This document shows, piece after piece, positions 1-5,504 of a stretch of 8,701 nt of DNA. Positions within the stretch are counted from its first letter, which is position 1. Each line of letters starts with the position of its first letter. The DNA comes from an uncultured Alistipes sp. (GTDB lineage: Bacteria > Bacteroidota > Bacteroidia > Bacteroidales > Rikenellaceae): the NCBI GenBank assembly GCA_937880705.1, contig CALGRZ010000077.1:1-8701 (forward strand). Direction: 5' to 3'. The translations under genes and the position numbers were made by a program. Under the pieces are notes generated by a model. That model searched no databases, was not told the DNA's origin, and saw only the letters and a list, made by a program, of their open reading frames with translations.

Positions 1-55
1 CGCACACAAGTGTCAAAAAATTAGACACTAATAGGGTCATAATCAATCGTTTCAT
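1..55 (-). CDS. Possible 5' end of a divergent exported-protein gene (partial)
   Basis: An ATG at 55-53 on the minus strand opens a frame that runs off the left edge and reads MKRLIMTLLVSNFLTLVC. Two basic residues followed by an uninterrupted hydrophobic stretch are what a Sec signal peptide looks like; the Cys at 18 could be a lipobox Cys or lie inside a signal-peptidase I type signal. Only 18 codons are visible, so the mature product is unknown. No Shine-Dalgarno is seen, which is normal for Bacteroidetes. The gene would be transcribed away from the response regulator, and a sigma-54-like site lies 49-64 bp upstream of the ATG. One operator-like palindrome (11-27) sits inside these codons. 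In related bacteria NtrC-type pairs often sit beside efflux or envelope operons, so a TolC-like or other exported protein is plausible, but that is inference. The frame could also be chance. Confidence 0.42.
   Translation of the reverse strand, partial: MKRLIMTLLVSNFLTLVC
11..27. promoter_or_regulatory. Operator-like palindrome, box 1
   Basis: The 17-mer TGTCAAAAAATTAGACA has TGTC/GACA arms, extended to AGTGTC/GACACT (9-29). It matches box 2 at 15 of 17 positions. It is probably a binding site for the Fis-type HTH of the neighbouring response regulator. It lies within the putative coding start of the divergent gene, about 145 bp (centre to centre) from box 2, as a remote enhancer or looping site might. 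Confidence 0.55.
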
Positions 56-103
56 ACTTTTTTCGGTTTCTGCAGGGGTTTTGTACCAAAGGTGTGCCAA
101 AGT

Positions 104-119
104 ATGCAACCACTTGACC
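104..119 (-). promoter_or_regulatory. Possible sigma-54 (-24/-12) promoter for the divergent gene
   Basis: Read on the minus strand this is GGGTCAAGTGGTTGCA. It has the GG and GC dinucleotides at the spacing required by sigma-54 (first G to first G 12 nt) and a full TTGCA -12 element. The -24 element is weaker: GG is kept but the following CAC is not. Transcription would start near position 92, about 37 nt ahead of the ATG at 55. Operator boxes 2 and 3 lie upstream, at roughly 60-100 bp from that start, a suitable enhancer position. No TAnnTTTG promoter is seen on this strand in the region. The call rests on spacing and context. Confidence 0.42.
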
Positions 120-155
120 CATATGGATTTACGCTAACGGCCCTGTGAGTAAATG

Positions 156-172
156 TGTCTAATAATTAGACA
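156..172. promoter_or_regulatory. Operator-like perfect palindrome, box 2
   Basis: TGTCTAATAATTAGACA is a perfect 8-bp inverted repeat around a single central base. It is the best of the three related boxes and is most likely the core binding site of the adjacent NtrC-family regulator. Its centre is 22 bp from the centre of box 3, two helical turns, which suits cooperative binding on one face of the DNA. Confidence 0.7.
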
Positions 173-177
173 ATCGG

Positions 178-194
178 TGTAAAAGGTTTGGACA
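178..194. promoter_or_regulatory. Degenerate operator, box 3, overlapping the regulator promoter
   Basis: TGTAAAAGGTTTGGACA keeps the outer TGT/ACA arms (GTGT/ACAC when extended to 177-195) and matches box 2 at 11 of 17 positions. It contains the -33 TTTG (187-190) of the promoter that should serve the regulator gene, so occupancy would be expected to interfere with or modulate that promoter (autoregulation, inferred). Confidence 0.45.
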
Positions 195-218
195 CTCGGC
201 GTTTTTGATGTAATTTTG
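187..218 (+). promoter_or_regulatory. Bacteroidetes housekeeping promoter of the two-component operon
   Basis: TTTG at 187-190 and TAATTTTG (TAnnTTTG) at 211-218 are separated by 20 bp, close to the Bacteroidetes primary-sigma consensus. Transcription would begin near 223-226 and give a leader of about 15 nt before the ATG at 240. Confidence 0.65.
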
Positions 219-239
219 TGAAAAGAAAATTGGCGAAAA

Positions 240-1580
240 ATGGCAAAGTCAGGCAAGTTGTTAATTGTTGATGATAACCGTTCGATACTTTCGGCGGTGA
301 AGTTGCTCACCGAATCATTTTTTGAGGAGGTGCTGACACTGCCATCTCCTAACACCTTGATTTCCACCTTGCAGAAGGCTGCTCCCGATGTGGTGCTCCT
401 CGATATGAACTTCCACGCCGGCATAAATACGGGCAACGAGGGGCTCTATTGGCTCAAAGAGGTGCTGGCGAAATTCCCAGAAACAAAGGTGGTACTCTTC
501 ACTGCATACGCCGATATTGAGTTGGCTGTGCGTGCTATGAAGGGGGGTGCTTTCGACTTTGTTGTAAAGCCGTGGGATAATGCCAAACTTATTGCCACGC
601 TCCAAAATGCCTATAAGGCCGCCAAAGGCAAAACGAAGAAGCCAACCAAGCAGCAGACCACCGAGCCACAGACCGAAATGTACTGGGGCGAGAGCGCAGA
701 GATGAAGCGTGTAAGGCAGATGGTCGAGCGTGTGGCTATCACCGATGCCAATATACTGCTTACGGGCGAGAATGGTACGGGTAAGGAGGTGCTTGCGCGT
801 GAGATTCACCGCCAGTCGGCACGCTGTCGCCGGGCGATGGTGTCGCTCGATATGGGTGCTATTCCCGATACGCTCTTTGAGAGTGAGCTCTTTGGTCATT
901 CCAAAGGTGCCTTTACCGATGCTCGTACCGACCGTGAGGGAAAGTTCGAGACCGCCAACGGCTCAACGCTCTTTATGGATGAGATTGGCAACCTGCCGCT
1001 CCACCTGCAAGCCAAGATGCTCGCCGTGCTGCAAAATCGTGCGGTAACACGCCTCGGTGCAAACGAGGCTACGCCCGTAGATATTCGCCTGATCTCTGCC
1101 ACAAACCGCGACCTGCACGAAGCAGTTGCCAAGGGCGAGTTCCGCCAAGACCTCTTGTTCCGCATCAACACCATACATATTCATATCCCGCCCCTGCGTA
1201 ACCGCCGCGAGGACATTGTGCCCCTTGCTGAGCGATTTATCGAGCGATATGGGCAGAAGTATGGCAAGGCAGGTTTGATGCTCTCGGGTGATGCTGCGGA
1301 GAAACTGAAAGCCCACTCGTGGGAGGGTAATATCCGCGAGTTGCAGAATACGATTGAGAAGGCTGTGATTATGTGCGATGGCGATGTTATCTCGCCCGAC
1401 CACCTCGAACTGCGCACCTCGCAACGCCCCGTGAACGAGAGCCAAACGCTCGAAGAGATGGAGCGACAGACCATAGCCAATGCCATAGCGCAGTGTGGCG
1501 GTAACCTCTCGCAGGTGGCACAGCAGCTCGGCATTACGCGCCAGACACTCTACAACAAGATTAAACGCTACGGCTTGTGA
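240..1580 (+). CDS. Sigma-54-dependent response regulator, NtrC family
   Basis: This 446-residue cytoplasmic transcription activator is complete. The receiver domain (about 5-125) has the acidic pair D11-D12, phospho-acceptor D55 (VVLLD), T88 and K110-P111. The central AAA+ domain (about 147-375) has Walker A GENGTGKE (176-183), the sigma-54-contacting loop ESELFGHSKGAFTDA (214-228) with an intact GAFTDA, Walker B LFMDEIG (244-250), and the C-terminal WEGNIREL. A Fis-type HTH lies at about 405-444 (GNLSQVAQQLGITRQTLYNK). All elements for ATP-driven opening of sigma-54 promoters are present. Its stop overlaps the start of the kinase gene by 4 bp, so the kinase is almost certainly its partner. 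The ATG at 240 is preferred because it directly precedes the receiver domain and follows a well-placed promoter. Three palindromes upstream are its likely binding sites. Which NtrC subfamily it belongs to cannot be settled by eye. Confidence 0.95.
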   Translation: MAKSGKLLIVDDNRSILSAVKLLTESFFEEVLTLPSPNTLISTLQKAAPDVVLLDMNFHAGINTGNEGLYWLKEVLAKFPETKVVLFTAYADIELAVRAMKGGAFDFVVKPWDNAKLIATLQNAYKAAKGKTKKPTKQQTTEPQTEMYWGESAEMKRVRQMVERVAITDANILLTGENGTGKEVLAREIHRQSARCRRAMVSLDMGAIPDTLFESELFGHSKGAFTDARTDREGKFETANGSTLFMDEIGNLPLHLQAKMLAVLQNRAVTRLGANEATPVDIRLISATNRDLHEAVAKGEFRQDLLFRINTIHIHIPPLRNRREDIVPLAERFIERYGQKYGKAGLMLSGDAAEKLKAHSWEGNIRELQNTIEKAVIMCDGDVISPDHLELRTSQRPVNESQTLEEMERQTIANAIAQCGGNLSQVAQQLGITRQTLYNKIKRYGL

Positions 1581-2884
1581 AACGACAGCAGAACATACCT
1601 TATGGCAGAATTGGTGCATACGCAGCAGTCATTATCCTAATGGCTGCCTTGTCGGGTTATGTGTGGGCCACCAACCGCCACGCACACCTGATTGCCACTA
1701 TTCCGATTATTATCTTCTGCTTGTTCCGACTCTTCCACATCTACAATGAGTTGGTCGAGCGACTGATGTTTGTCTTCAACGCTGTGCAGAACGACGACTA
1801 CTCATTCCGCTTTACCGAGAACCCCAATATCACACGTCACGCCTTGGTCAATAAATCGCTCAACCGCATTAAGGAGGTTATGGACAATGCCAAGATGCAG
1901 ATACGCGAACGTGAAAAGTACTTTGAGCTGATTATGGAGTGCGCAAACATCGGTATTGTTACCGTGATGGAGAACGGCACGGTGGCGCAGACCAACACGA
2001 AGGCTCTCCGCATCGTAGGTATGGAGCGACTGAACCATATAGACCAGCTGCGAATACTAAGCGAGGAACTTTGCGAGGCGATGCATTGCATCGAGCCGGG
2101 CGCACAACTTACCGCACGCTTTACTACCGAGATTGGCGACCAGAACTTGGTGCTCAGCTGCTCGGCAATGGAGTTTGAGGGCAAGCAACTGAGGGTTATC
2201 TCTATCGGCAATATCCACGAGGAGCTTGACCGCAAGGAGGTGGAGTCATGGGAGAAACTGACGCGCATCCTTACGCACGAGATTATGAACTCGCTTGCGC
2301 CTGTAACATCCATCAGCCATACGTTGCTCTGGTCGTCGGGCGATGCCGAGACAATGCGTCAAGGACTCGAAACGATACACGCGACCTCGGATCGTCTGCT
2401 CCGCTTTGTCGATTCGTTCCGTGCCGTTACACGCATCCCTGCACCGCAGAAAGCACCGTTCTACCTCTCGGAGTTGGTGGCGGAGTCGCTGTCGCTCATT
2501 CCGCACGAGGGCATCGAGGTTGAAGTGAGTATCGAGCCCGAGGATACGATGCTCTATGCCGACCGCGCGCTAATGTCGCAGGTGATGGTCAATCTCCTGA
2601 AAAACGCCACCGAGGCACTCTTGGCGCAGGATTGCGACCGCAAGATAACCATCCGCTCAACGATAGATGCCGAGGAGCGCATCCAAATCGAGATAACCAA
2701 CAACGGAAAGGCAATCCCTGCCGAGGTTGCCGAAAATATCTTCACGCCATTCTTTACAACAAAGACCGACGGCTCCGGCATCGGCCTCGCCGTGTCACGC
2801 CAAATCATCCGCCTTCACGGCGGCTCCCTCCGCCTCAAACACAACGAGGAGGGCAGGGTGACATTTGCTGTTGTGGTAGAGTAG
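1577..2884 (+). CDS. Membrane-bound PAS sensor histidine kinase (NtrB/NtrY-like)
   Basis: This 435-residue kinase starts at a GTG overlapping the regulator stop (GTGA), which indicates translational coupling. Two hydrophobic segments (about 12-30 and 37-54), separated by only a few residues, make a hairpin anchor with almost no periplasmic loop, so the signal is probably sensed in the membrane or cytoplasm. A PAS-like domain follows (about 114-215). The DHp helix has HEIMNSLAP with phospho-accepting H234. The ATPase domain has the N box NLLKNATEA (N339, N343), an F box (PFFTTK) and the G2 box TDGSGIGL (398-405). The G1 box is unusual: TNNGKAIP (374-381), with Asn where an Asp normally contacts adenine and Ala for the second Gly. 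The last 223 bp recur downstream as a fragment (4551-4773). It should phosphorylate, or dephosphorylate, D55 of the regulator. Confidence 0.93.
   Translation: MKRQQNIPYGRIGAYAAVIILMAALSGYVWATNRHAHLIATIPIIIFCLFRLFHIYNELVERLMFVFNAVQNDDYSFRFTENPNITRHALVNKSLNRIKEVMDNAKMQIREREKYFELIMECANIGIVTVMENGTVAQTNTKALRIVGMERLNHIDQLRILSEELCEAMHCIEPGAQLTARFTTEIGDQNLVLSCSAMEFEGKQLRVISIGNIHEELDRKEVESWEKLTRILTHEIMNSLAPVTSISHTLLWSSGDAETMRQGLETIHATSDRLLRFVDSFRAVTRIPAPQKAPFYLSELVAESLSLIPHEGIEVEVSIEPEDTMLYADRALMSQVMVNLLKNATEALLAQDCDRKITIRSTIDAEERIQIEITNNGKAIPAEVAENIFTPFFTTKTDGSGIGLAVSRQIIRLHGGSLRLKHNEEGRVTFAVVVE
2662..2884 (+). repeat. Repeat A, copy 1: 3' end of the histidine kinase gene
   Basis: This segment encodes kinase residues 363-435 plus the stop codon and is repeated in the same orientation at 4551-4773. 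The two copies align over 223 bp without gaps and differ at 27 positions by my count (about 88% identical). Most differences are at third codon positions; only four amino acids change (I/V, K/S, V/L, E/N). Confidence 0.9.
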
Positions 2885-2901
2885 GCTCACTTTTAGCCCC
2901 A

Positions 2902-2959
2902 AAAATTTGGAAAATTCGTGGGGGAGGGTAAATTTGCAGTAGATTTTAAACTTAACGAT
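2902..2959 (+). repeat. Repeat B, copy 1: promoter and leader of the protease gene
   Basis: A 20-mer AAAATTTGGAAAATTCGTGG (2902-2921), the block GGGTAAATTTG (2926-2936), GCAG and a looser AAACTTA recur in the same order at 4488-4540. The two copies differ by a 2-bp length change in the promoter spacer and by scattered substitutions further on. Confidence 0.8.
2906..2936 (+). promoter_or_regulatory. Bacteroidetes promoter of the S41 protease gene
   Basis: TTTG (2906-2909) and TAAATTTG (2929-2936) are separated by exactly 19 bp, an excellent match to the Bacteroidetes primary-sigma promoter. A transcript starting near 2942 would have a leader of about 18 nt. No TGTC-N9-GACA box is present, so the gene is probably not under the same control as the left intergenic region. 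Confidence 0.75.
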
Positions 2960-2960
2960 T

Positions 2961-4448
2961 ATGAAACGAATCTTATTAGTAGCTTTAGCACTTCTACAAG
3001 GTTTAACTATGTGCTTAGGTCAAAATATCCCAGTGCTACACAATGAATCTATAGAGAGCAGTAGCACGTATATCGATGGCAACAACTATCAAAAGGACCT
3101 ACTTCTATATGTTGATATGCTCCAAGCTACGCACCCATACTATGCCGATGCTAAGCACTGCGCACAGCTCGACAAACAAGCGCGAAAGCTATATAAAGAG
3201 TGTGGCGGAATTGACAATGATATAGACTTTAAGGTGTGCTTGGCCAAACTTGCCACATCGCTCGGCGATGGCCATACATCTGTGCCCTTCTGGATGACAT
3301 TTAACAAGGTATTCCCCGTAAGATTTGCCCTCAATGATAACTCCGCCATAGTGGATGTAAGCCCCGAGGATAACCGAGAGATACTCGGCAAGGAGGTAAC
3401 AAGGATTAACGGCAAGAGCATAAAGCATATTTTGCAGATAGCACGCCCATTAGTAAGTGCCGACAACGATGCTCACTTCGAGAATACGGTAAAGGAGTAT
3501 CTTATGTTTGCCGACTTTTGGCCTTTACTCGGTATGAGCAACGAGATACTTCACCTCGACTTTGCGGATGGTAGCAGCACAGAGATTGCAGCCATCGATA
3601 AGCAAAACCTAAAAATTGCACAACTACAGCAGAACAATAGCGGTAGGGTAACATCTAAGCGCAATACACTCTTCGACTACACGATATATGACGAGGAGAG
3701 CATCTGCTATTTGCAGTTCAATCAGTTTGCCGATAGGATAACACATCCACAATATCAGCAACTTGCGCGATTCGATGAGTTTACTCGTGATATGTTTGCC
3801 GAGATAAAGGCGAAAGGTATTAAGACCCTTGTTGTCGATCTTCAGTATAATAGTGGTGGAAATAGCCAGCTTGGCGATGTGCTGCTCTCGTGGCTATATC
3901 CCCACCAAGATACAAAGCGCTATGGTGTCGATGTGAGAGTATCGGAGCTGCTTTGTACCTTCTATCCTAATTATCGTCAGTACACCGTCAATGGCAAGCC
4001 GCTTGAGATTGGTAGCCTCTACGACTATCTAAGTTTCGACCATAGCAAGGATTATAAGACCAATTACAGCGCACCGCAAGACCCTACAAAGCATATCTTT
4101 AACTACGACAGAGAGCAGATTTTCGGTGGTAATGTGGTCTTTATACAGAGTAAGGACTCATTTAGTAGTGCAACTCTACTTCTGACGTTGGTGCGAGATA
4201 ATGGCGTAGGCATTATCATAGGTACACCCTCGGGAGGTAAGCCCTGCCACTATGGCGATGTGCTATATGCACAGCTTCCCAATACCAACACTTTGGCTAC
4301 GGTGAGCCACAAGTATTTCCGCCGCCCTAATATGAAGTTAGAGGATATGGAGTGTATTATCCCCGATGTAGAGATAGAGCTAAGCCACCCCGAGCAAGAT
4401 TTAATTTGGGAGTGGATAGTTGAGAACTATGGCATACACGGAGAATAG
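2961..4448 (+). CDS. Secreted S41-family (CtpA/tail-specific-like) serine protease
   Basis: This is a 495-residue protein with a Sec signal peptide (MKRILLVALALLQGLTMCLG, cleavage near 20-21), so it is exported to the periplasm or surface. The S41 core shows LGDGHT (101-106), a beta-strand VVDLQYNSGG (291-300), and SFSSA with candidate nucleophile S402. K427 in PSGGKP lies 25 residues later, the same Ser-Lys spacing as in Prc and CtpA. A short PDZ-like segment (about 115-160, with VTRINGKSI) precedes the core. The dyad appears intact, so it should be active; the substrate is unknown. It has its own promoter 76 bp or less after the kinase stop and no clear terminator in front. Its codons (frequent ATA, CTA, TTA) look more A+T-rich than the flanking kinase and regulator genes, and it lies between two copies of the kinase 3' end, so it may have been inserted or left by rearrangement. 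Confidence 0.87.
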   Translation: MKRILLVALALLQGLTMCLGQNIPVLHNESIESSSTYIDGNNYQKDLLLYVDMLQATHPYYADAKHCAQLDKQARKLYKECGGIDNDIDFKVCLAKLATSLGDGHTSVPFWMTFNKVFPVRFALNDNSAIVDVSPEDNREILGKEVTRINGKSIKHILQIARPLVSADNDAHFENTVKEYLMFADFWPLLGMSNEILHLDFADGSSTEIAAIDKQNLKIAQLQQNNSGRVTSKRNTLFDYTIYDEESICYLQFNQFADRITHPQYQQLARFDEFTRDMFAEIKAKGIKTLVVDLQYNSGGNSQLGDVLLSWLYPHQDTKRYGVDVRVSELLCTFYPNYRQYTVNGKPLEIGSLYDYLSFDHSKDYKTNYSAPQDPTKHIFNYDREQIFGGNVVFIQSKDSFSSATLLLTLVRDNGVGIIIGTPSGGKPCHYGDVLYAQLPNTNTLATVSHKYFRRPNMKLEDMECIIPDVEIELSHPEQDLIWEWIVENYGIHGE

Positions 4449-4487
4449 ATTACCTTTTTTACTACATTTGTAGCTCTTTTATATCCG

Positions 4488-4540
4488 AAAATTTGGAAAA
4501 TTCGTGGAGGGGTAAATTTGTGGCAGAAATCTAAAACTTA
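4488..4540 (+). repeat. Repeat B, copy 2: orphan promoter/leader
   Basis: This is a second copy of the protease promoter and leader, sharing the 20-mer at 4488-4507 and GGGTAAATTTG at 4510-4520. Similarity fades exactly where the protease ATG would be; instead of a start codon the sequence runs into the kinase-like fragment beginning at 4551. Confidence 0.78.
4492..4520 (+). promoter_or_regulatory. Duplicated promoter without a gene
   Basis: TTTG (4492-4495) and TAAATTTG (4513-4520) are kept, but the spacer is 17 bp rather than the 19 bp of copy 1, so activity may be reduced. Any transcript would run into the untranslatable kinase remnant and towards the minus-strand integrase remnant. Confidence 0.5.
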
Positions 4541-4550
4541 TACCACAAAA

Positions 4551-4773
4551 GATAGATGCTGAGGAACGCATCCAAATCGAGGTAACCAACAACGGCTCGG
4601 CAATCCCTGCCGAGGTCGCCGAAAATATCTTCACACCATTCTTCACGACCAAAACTGACGGCTCAGGCATCGGCCTCGCCGTTTCTCGCCAAATCATCCG
4701 CCTCCACGGCGGCTCCCTCCGCCTCAAACACAACGAGGAGGGCAGAGTGACCTTTGCCGTAGTATTGAACTAA
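4551..4773 (+). pseudogene. Fragment of a second histidine kinase gene (repeat A, copy 2)
   Basis: The frame starting at 4552 (ATA GAT GCT) encodes the last 73 residues of a kinase closely matching residues 363-435 of the upstream kinase. It contains the G1-like TNNGSAIP, the F box PFFTTK and the G2 box TDGSGIGL, and ends in TAA at 4771-4773. The DHp domain, PAS, membrane segments and N box are missing. In this frame a TAA stands at 4513-4515 and no ATG, GTG or TTG occurs between it and the fragment, so it cannot be translated as a kinase piece. Differences from copy 1 are mainly synonymous, which indicates that it diverged while still part of a functional protein and was truncated later. It is most likely the stump of a deleted paralogous or allelic kinase. 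Confidence 0.85.
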
Positions 4774-4796
4774 TATAACGAAGTTGCATTTTATCG

Positions 4797-4973
4797 TTAC
4801 TTCCCCATAATTTCAGCCACTTTGTTCATCTCTTGGGCGAGAGATTCGTTCATAATATGGGCGTAGTGGAGTGTCATTCGGGTATTTGTATGACCGAGCA
4901 TCTTCGACACATTCTCGAGCTTCACATTATTCGCCAGCGTGATTGTCGTAGCAAATGTATAGCGCGCGCTCTA
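4797..4973 (-). pseudogene. C-terminal remnant of a tyrosine recombinase/integrase
   Basis: On the minus strand 57 codons (4970 to 4800, stop TAA 4799-4797) read SARYTFATTITLANNVKLEN, then VSKMLGHTNTRMTLHYAHIM and a tail ending in MNKVAEIMGK. This is the catalytic end of a Bacteroidetes-type tyrosine integrase: the Arg of the (H)xxRxTFAT box, the His of LGHT, and the nucleophile Tyr of HYAH nine residues after that His, the spacing seen in XerD. A TAG codon (4973-4971) sits immediately upstream in frame, and no N-terminal or core-binding domain can be read beyond it, so the gene is broken. It lies between the kinase stump and tRNA-Phe on the same strand as the tRNA, the usual position for the integrase of an element inserted at a tRNA 3' end. 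It is the fossil of such an element; no att repeat is visible. Confidence 0.82.
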
Positions 4974-5021
4974 TTTGCACACTTTCAGTTGCTCCAAAAC
5001 ACCCGAATTAGGCATATGACA

Positions 5022-5063
5022 CAAAAAGAAAAAACGCCGTATTTTGTTGAAATACAGCGTTTT
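5022..5063 (-). terminator. Rho-independent terminator of tRNA-Phe
   Basis: The arms 5031-5044 and 5050-5063 pair over 14 bp with one mismatch around a 5-nt loop. On the minus strand the hairpin is followed by a T-rich tract (TTTTTTCTTTTTG, 5034 to 5022). It lies about 25 nt past the tRNA 3' end and would also shield the tRNA from the remnant zone to the left. Confidence 0.8.
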
Positions 5064-5087
5064 GACTAATTTGTCATTTTCTTCAAG

Positions 5088-5160
5088 TGGTGCCACCGGG
5101 ATTCGAACCAGGGACACAAGGATTTTCAGTCCTTTGCTCTACCAACTGAGCTATGGCACC
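5088..5160 (-). tRNA. tRNA-Phe (anticodon GAA)
   Basis: The minus strand folds into a complete cloverleaf: acceptor GGTGCCA/TGGCACC (7 bp), D arm GCTC-AGTTGGTA-GAGC, anticodon stem AAGGA/TCCTT with loop CTGAAAA, a 5-nt variable loop, and T arm CCTGG-TTCGAAT-CCCGG. The anticodon GAA corresponds to 5127-5125, and the discriminator base is A (5088). CCA is not encoded (CTT follows). It has its own promoter and terminator, so it is a single-gene transcription unit. The integrase remnant on its 3' side suggests that it has served as an attachment site. Confidence 0.97.
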
Positions 5161-5196
5161 ATCGTATATGTCCGCCTAACCTTGGTTAAGCGAGTG

Positions 5197-5227
5197 CAAA
5201 GATATACACTTTTTTCTTATCTGCAAA
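5197..5227 (-). promoter_or_regulatory. Promoter of tRNA-Phe
   Basis: On the minus strand TTTG (5227-5224) and TATCTTTG (5204-5197) are 19 bp apart, a textbook Bacteroidetes promoter. Transcription would start near 5190, about 30 nt upstream of the mature tRNA 5' end. Confidence 0.8.
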
Positions 5228-5438
5228 CTTTTTATTAAATAATTTTCAAAAAAAATCTTATCAGCCACCACGCACACCTCGCATAAGCCTAAAGATCAGC
5301 TACATAATATCAACTAAACTTAACGATATTTATACCTCGCAACACCACCAAATGTACCCACATACAACACAAAACATGCTATCACACTGCATAGTTACAT
5401 GCTCACACTCCGATGGGCAAAATAAATATTTTTATATA
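5228..5438. other. Intergenic region with no gene seen, G-poor on the plus strand
   Basis: This A+T-rich gap lies between the divergent tRNA-Phe and dihydroorotate-dehydrogenase-like units. The plus strand from about 5262 to 5405 is rich in A and C with very few G (for example ACACCTCGC and CAACACCACC). I see no convincing ORF, hairpin or known riboswitch motif. A 13-mer TAAACTTAACGAT (5315-5327) also occurs just before the protease start (2947-2959), probably by chance. Confidence 0.6.
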
Positions 5439-5439
5439 T

Positions 5440-5474
5440 TTTGAAACATTTTCAATTTTTTGTGCGTATATTTG
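5440..5474 (+). promoter_or_regulatory. Likely promoter of the dihydroorotate-dehydrogenase-like gene
   Basis: TATATTTG (5467-5474) matches the TAnnTTTG -7 element and lies 30 bp before the ATG at 5505. The nearest TTTG (5440-5443) is 23 bp upstream, longer than the usual 19-21 bp, so the -33 assignment is uncertain. The position of the -7 element also argues against translation starting at the in-frame ATG at 5460, which lies upstream of it. Confidence 0.45.
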
Positions 5475-5504
5475 TATGTTGAATTGTATATAAACAAACA
5501 AAAT

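Noticed and set aside
197..212. Plus-strand -24/-12-like sequence CGGCGTTTTTGATGTA before the response regulator
   Set aside because: It has GG at the right spacing but GT instead of GC at -12, and the same stretch is better explained by the TTTG/TAATTTTG housekeeping promoter.
230..246. TTGGCGAAAAATGGCA resembling a sigma-54 promoter
   Set aside because: The GG to GC distance is one base short and it overlaps the regulator start codon.
963..1619. Minus-strand open frame of 218 codons opposite the response regulator
   Set aside because: It is antisense to conserved AAA+ and HTH coding sequence, has no family resemblance, and is explained by the G+C-rich codon bias of the real gene.
4462..4473. 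CTACATTTGTAG palindrome after the protease stop, with a TAnnTTTG match inside
   Set aside because: The stem is only 5 bp with a 2-bp loop and a weak following T-run, so it is not a convincing terminator; no TTTG lies 19-21 bp upstream of TACATTTG, so it is not a convincing promoter.
4833..5069. Plus-strand frame of 78 codons between the kinase stump and tRNA-Phe
   Set aside because: It is antisense to the integrase remnant and runs through the tRNA terminator; no promoter or family resemblance.
5315..5327. 13-mer TAAACTTAACGAT shared with 2947-2959
   Set aside because: It is a short A+T-rich match in unrelated contexts, with no extension on either side beyond what chance allows.
5460..5504. 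Upstream in-frame ATG giving a 15-residue N-terminal extension of the dehydrogenase-like protein
   Set aside because: It lies upstream of the likely -7 promoter element, and the extra residues (MCVYLYVELYINKQN) do not resemble the family N-terminus.
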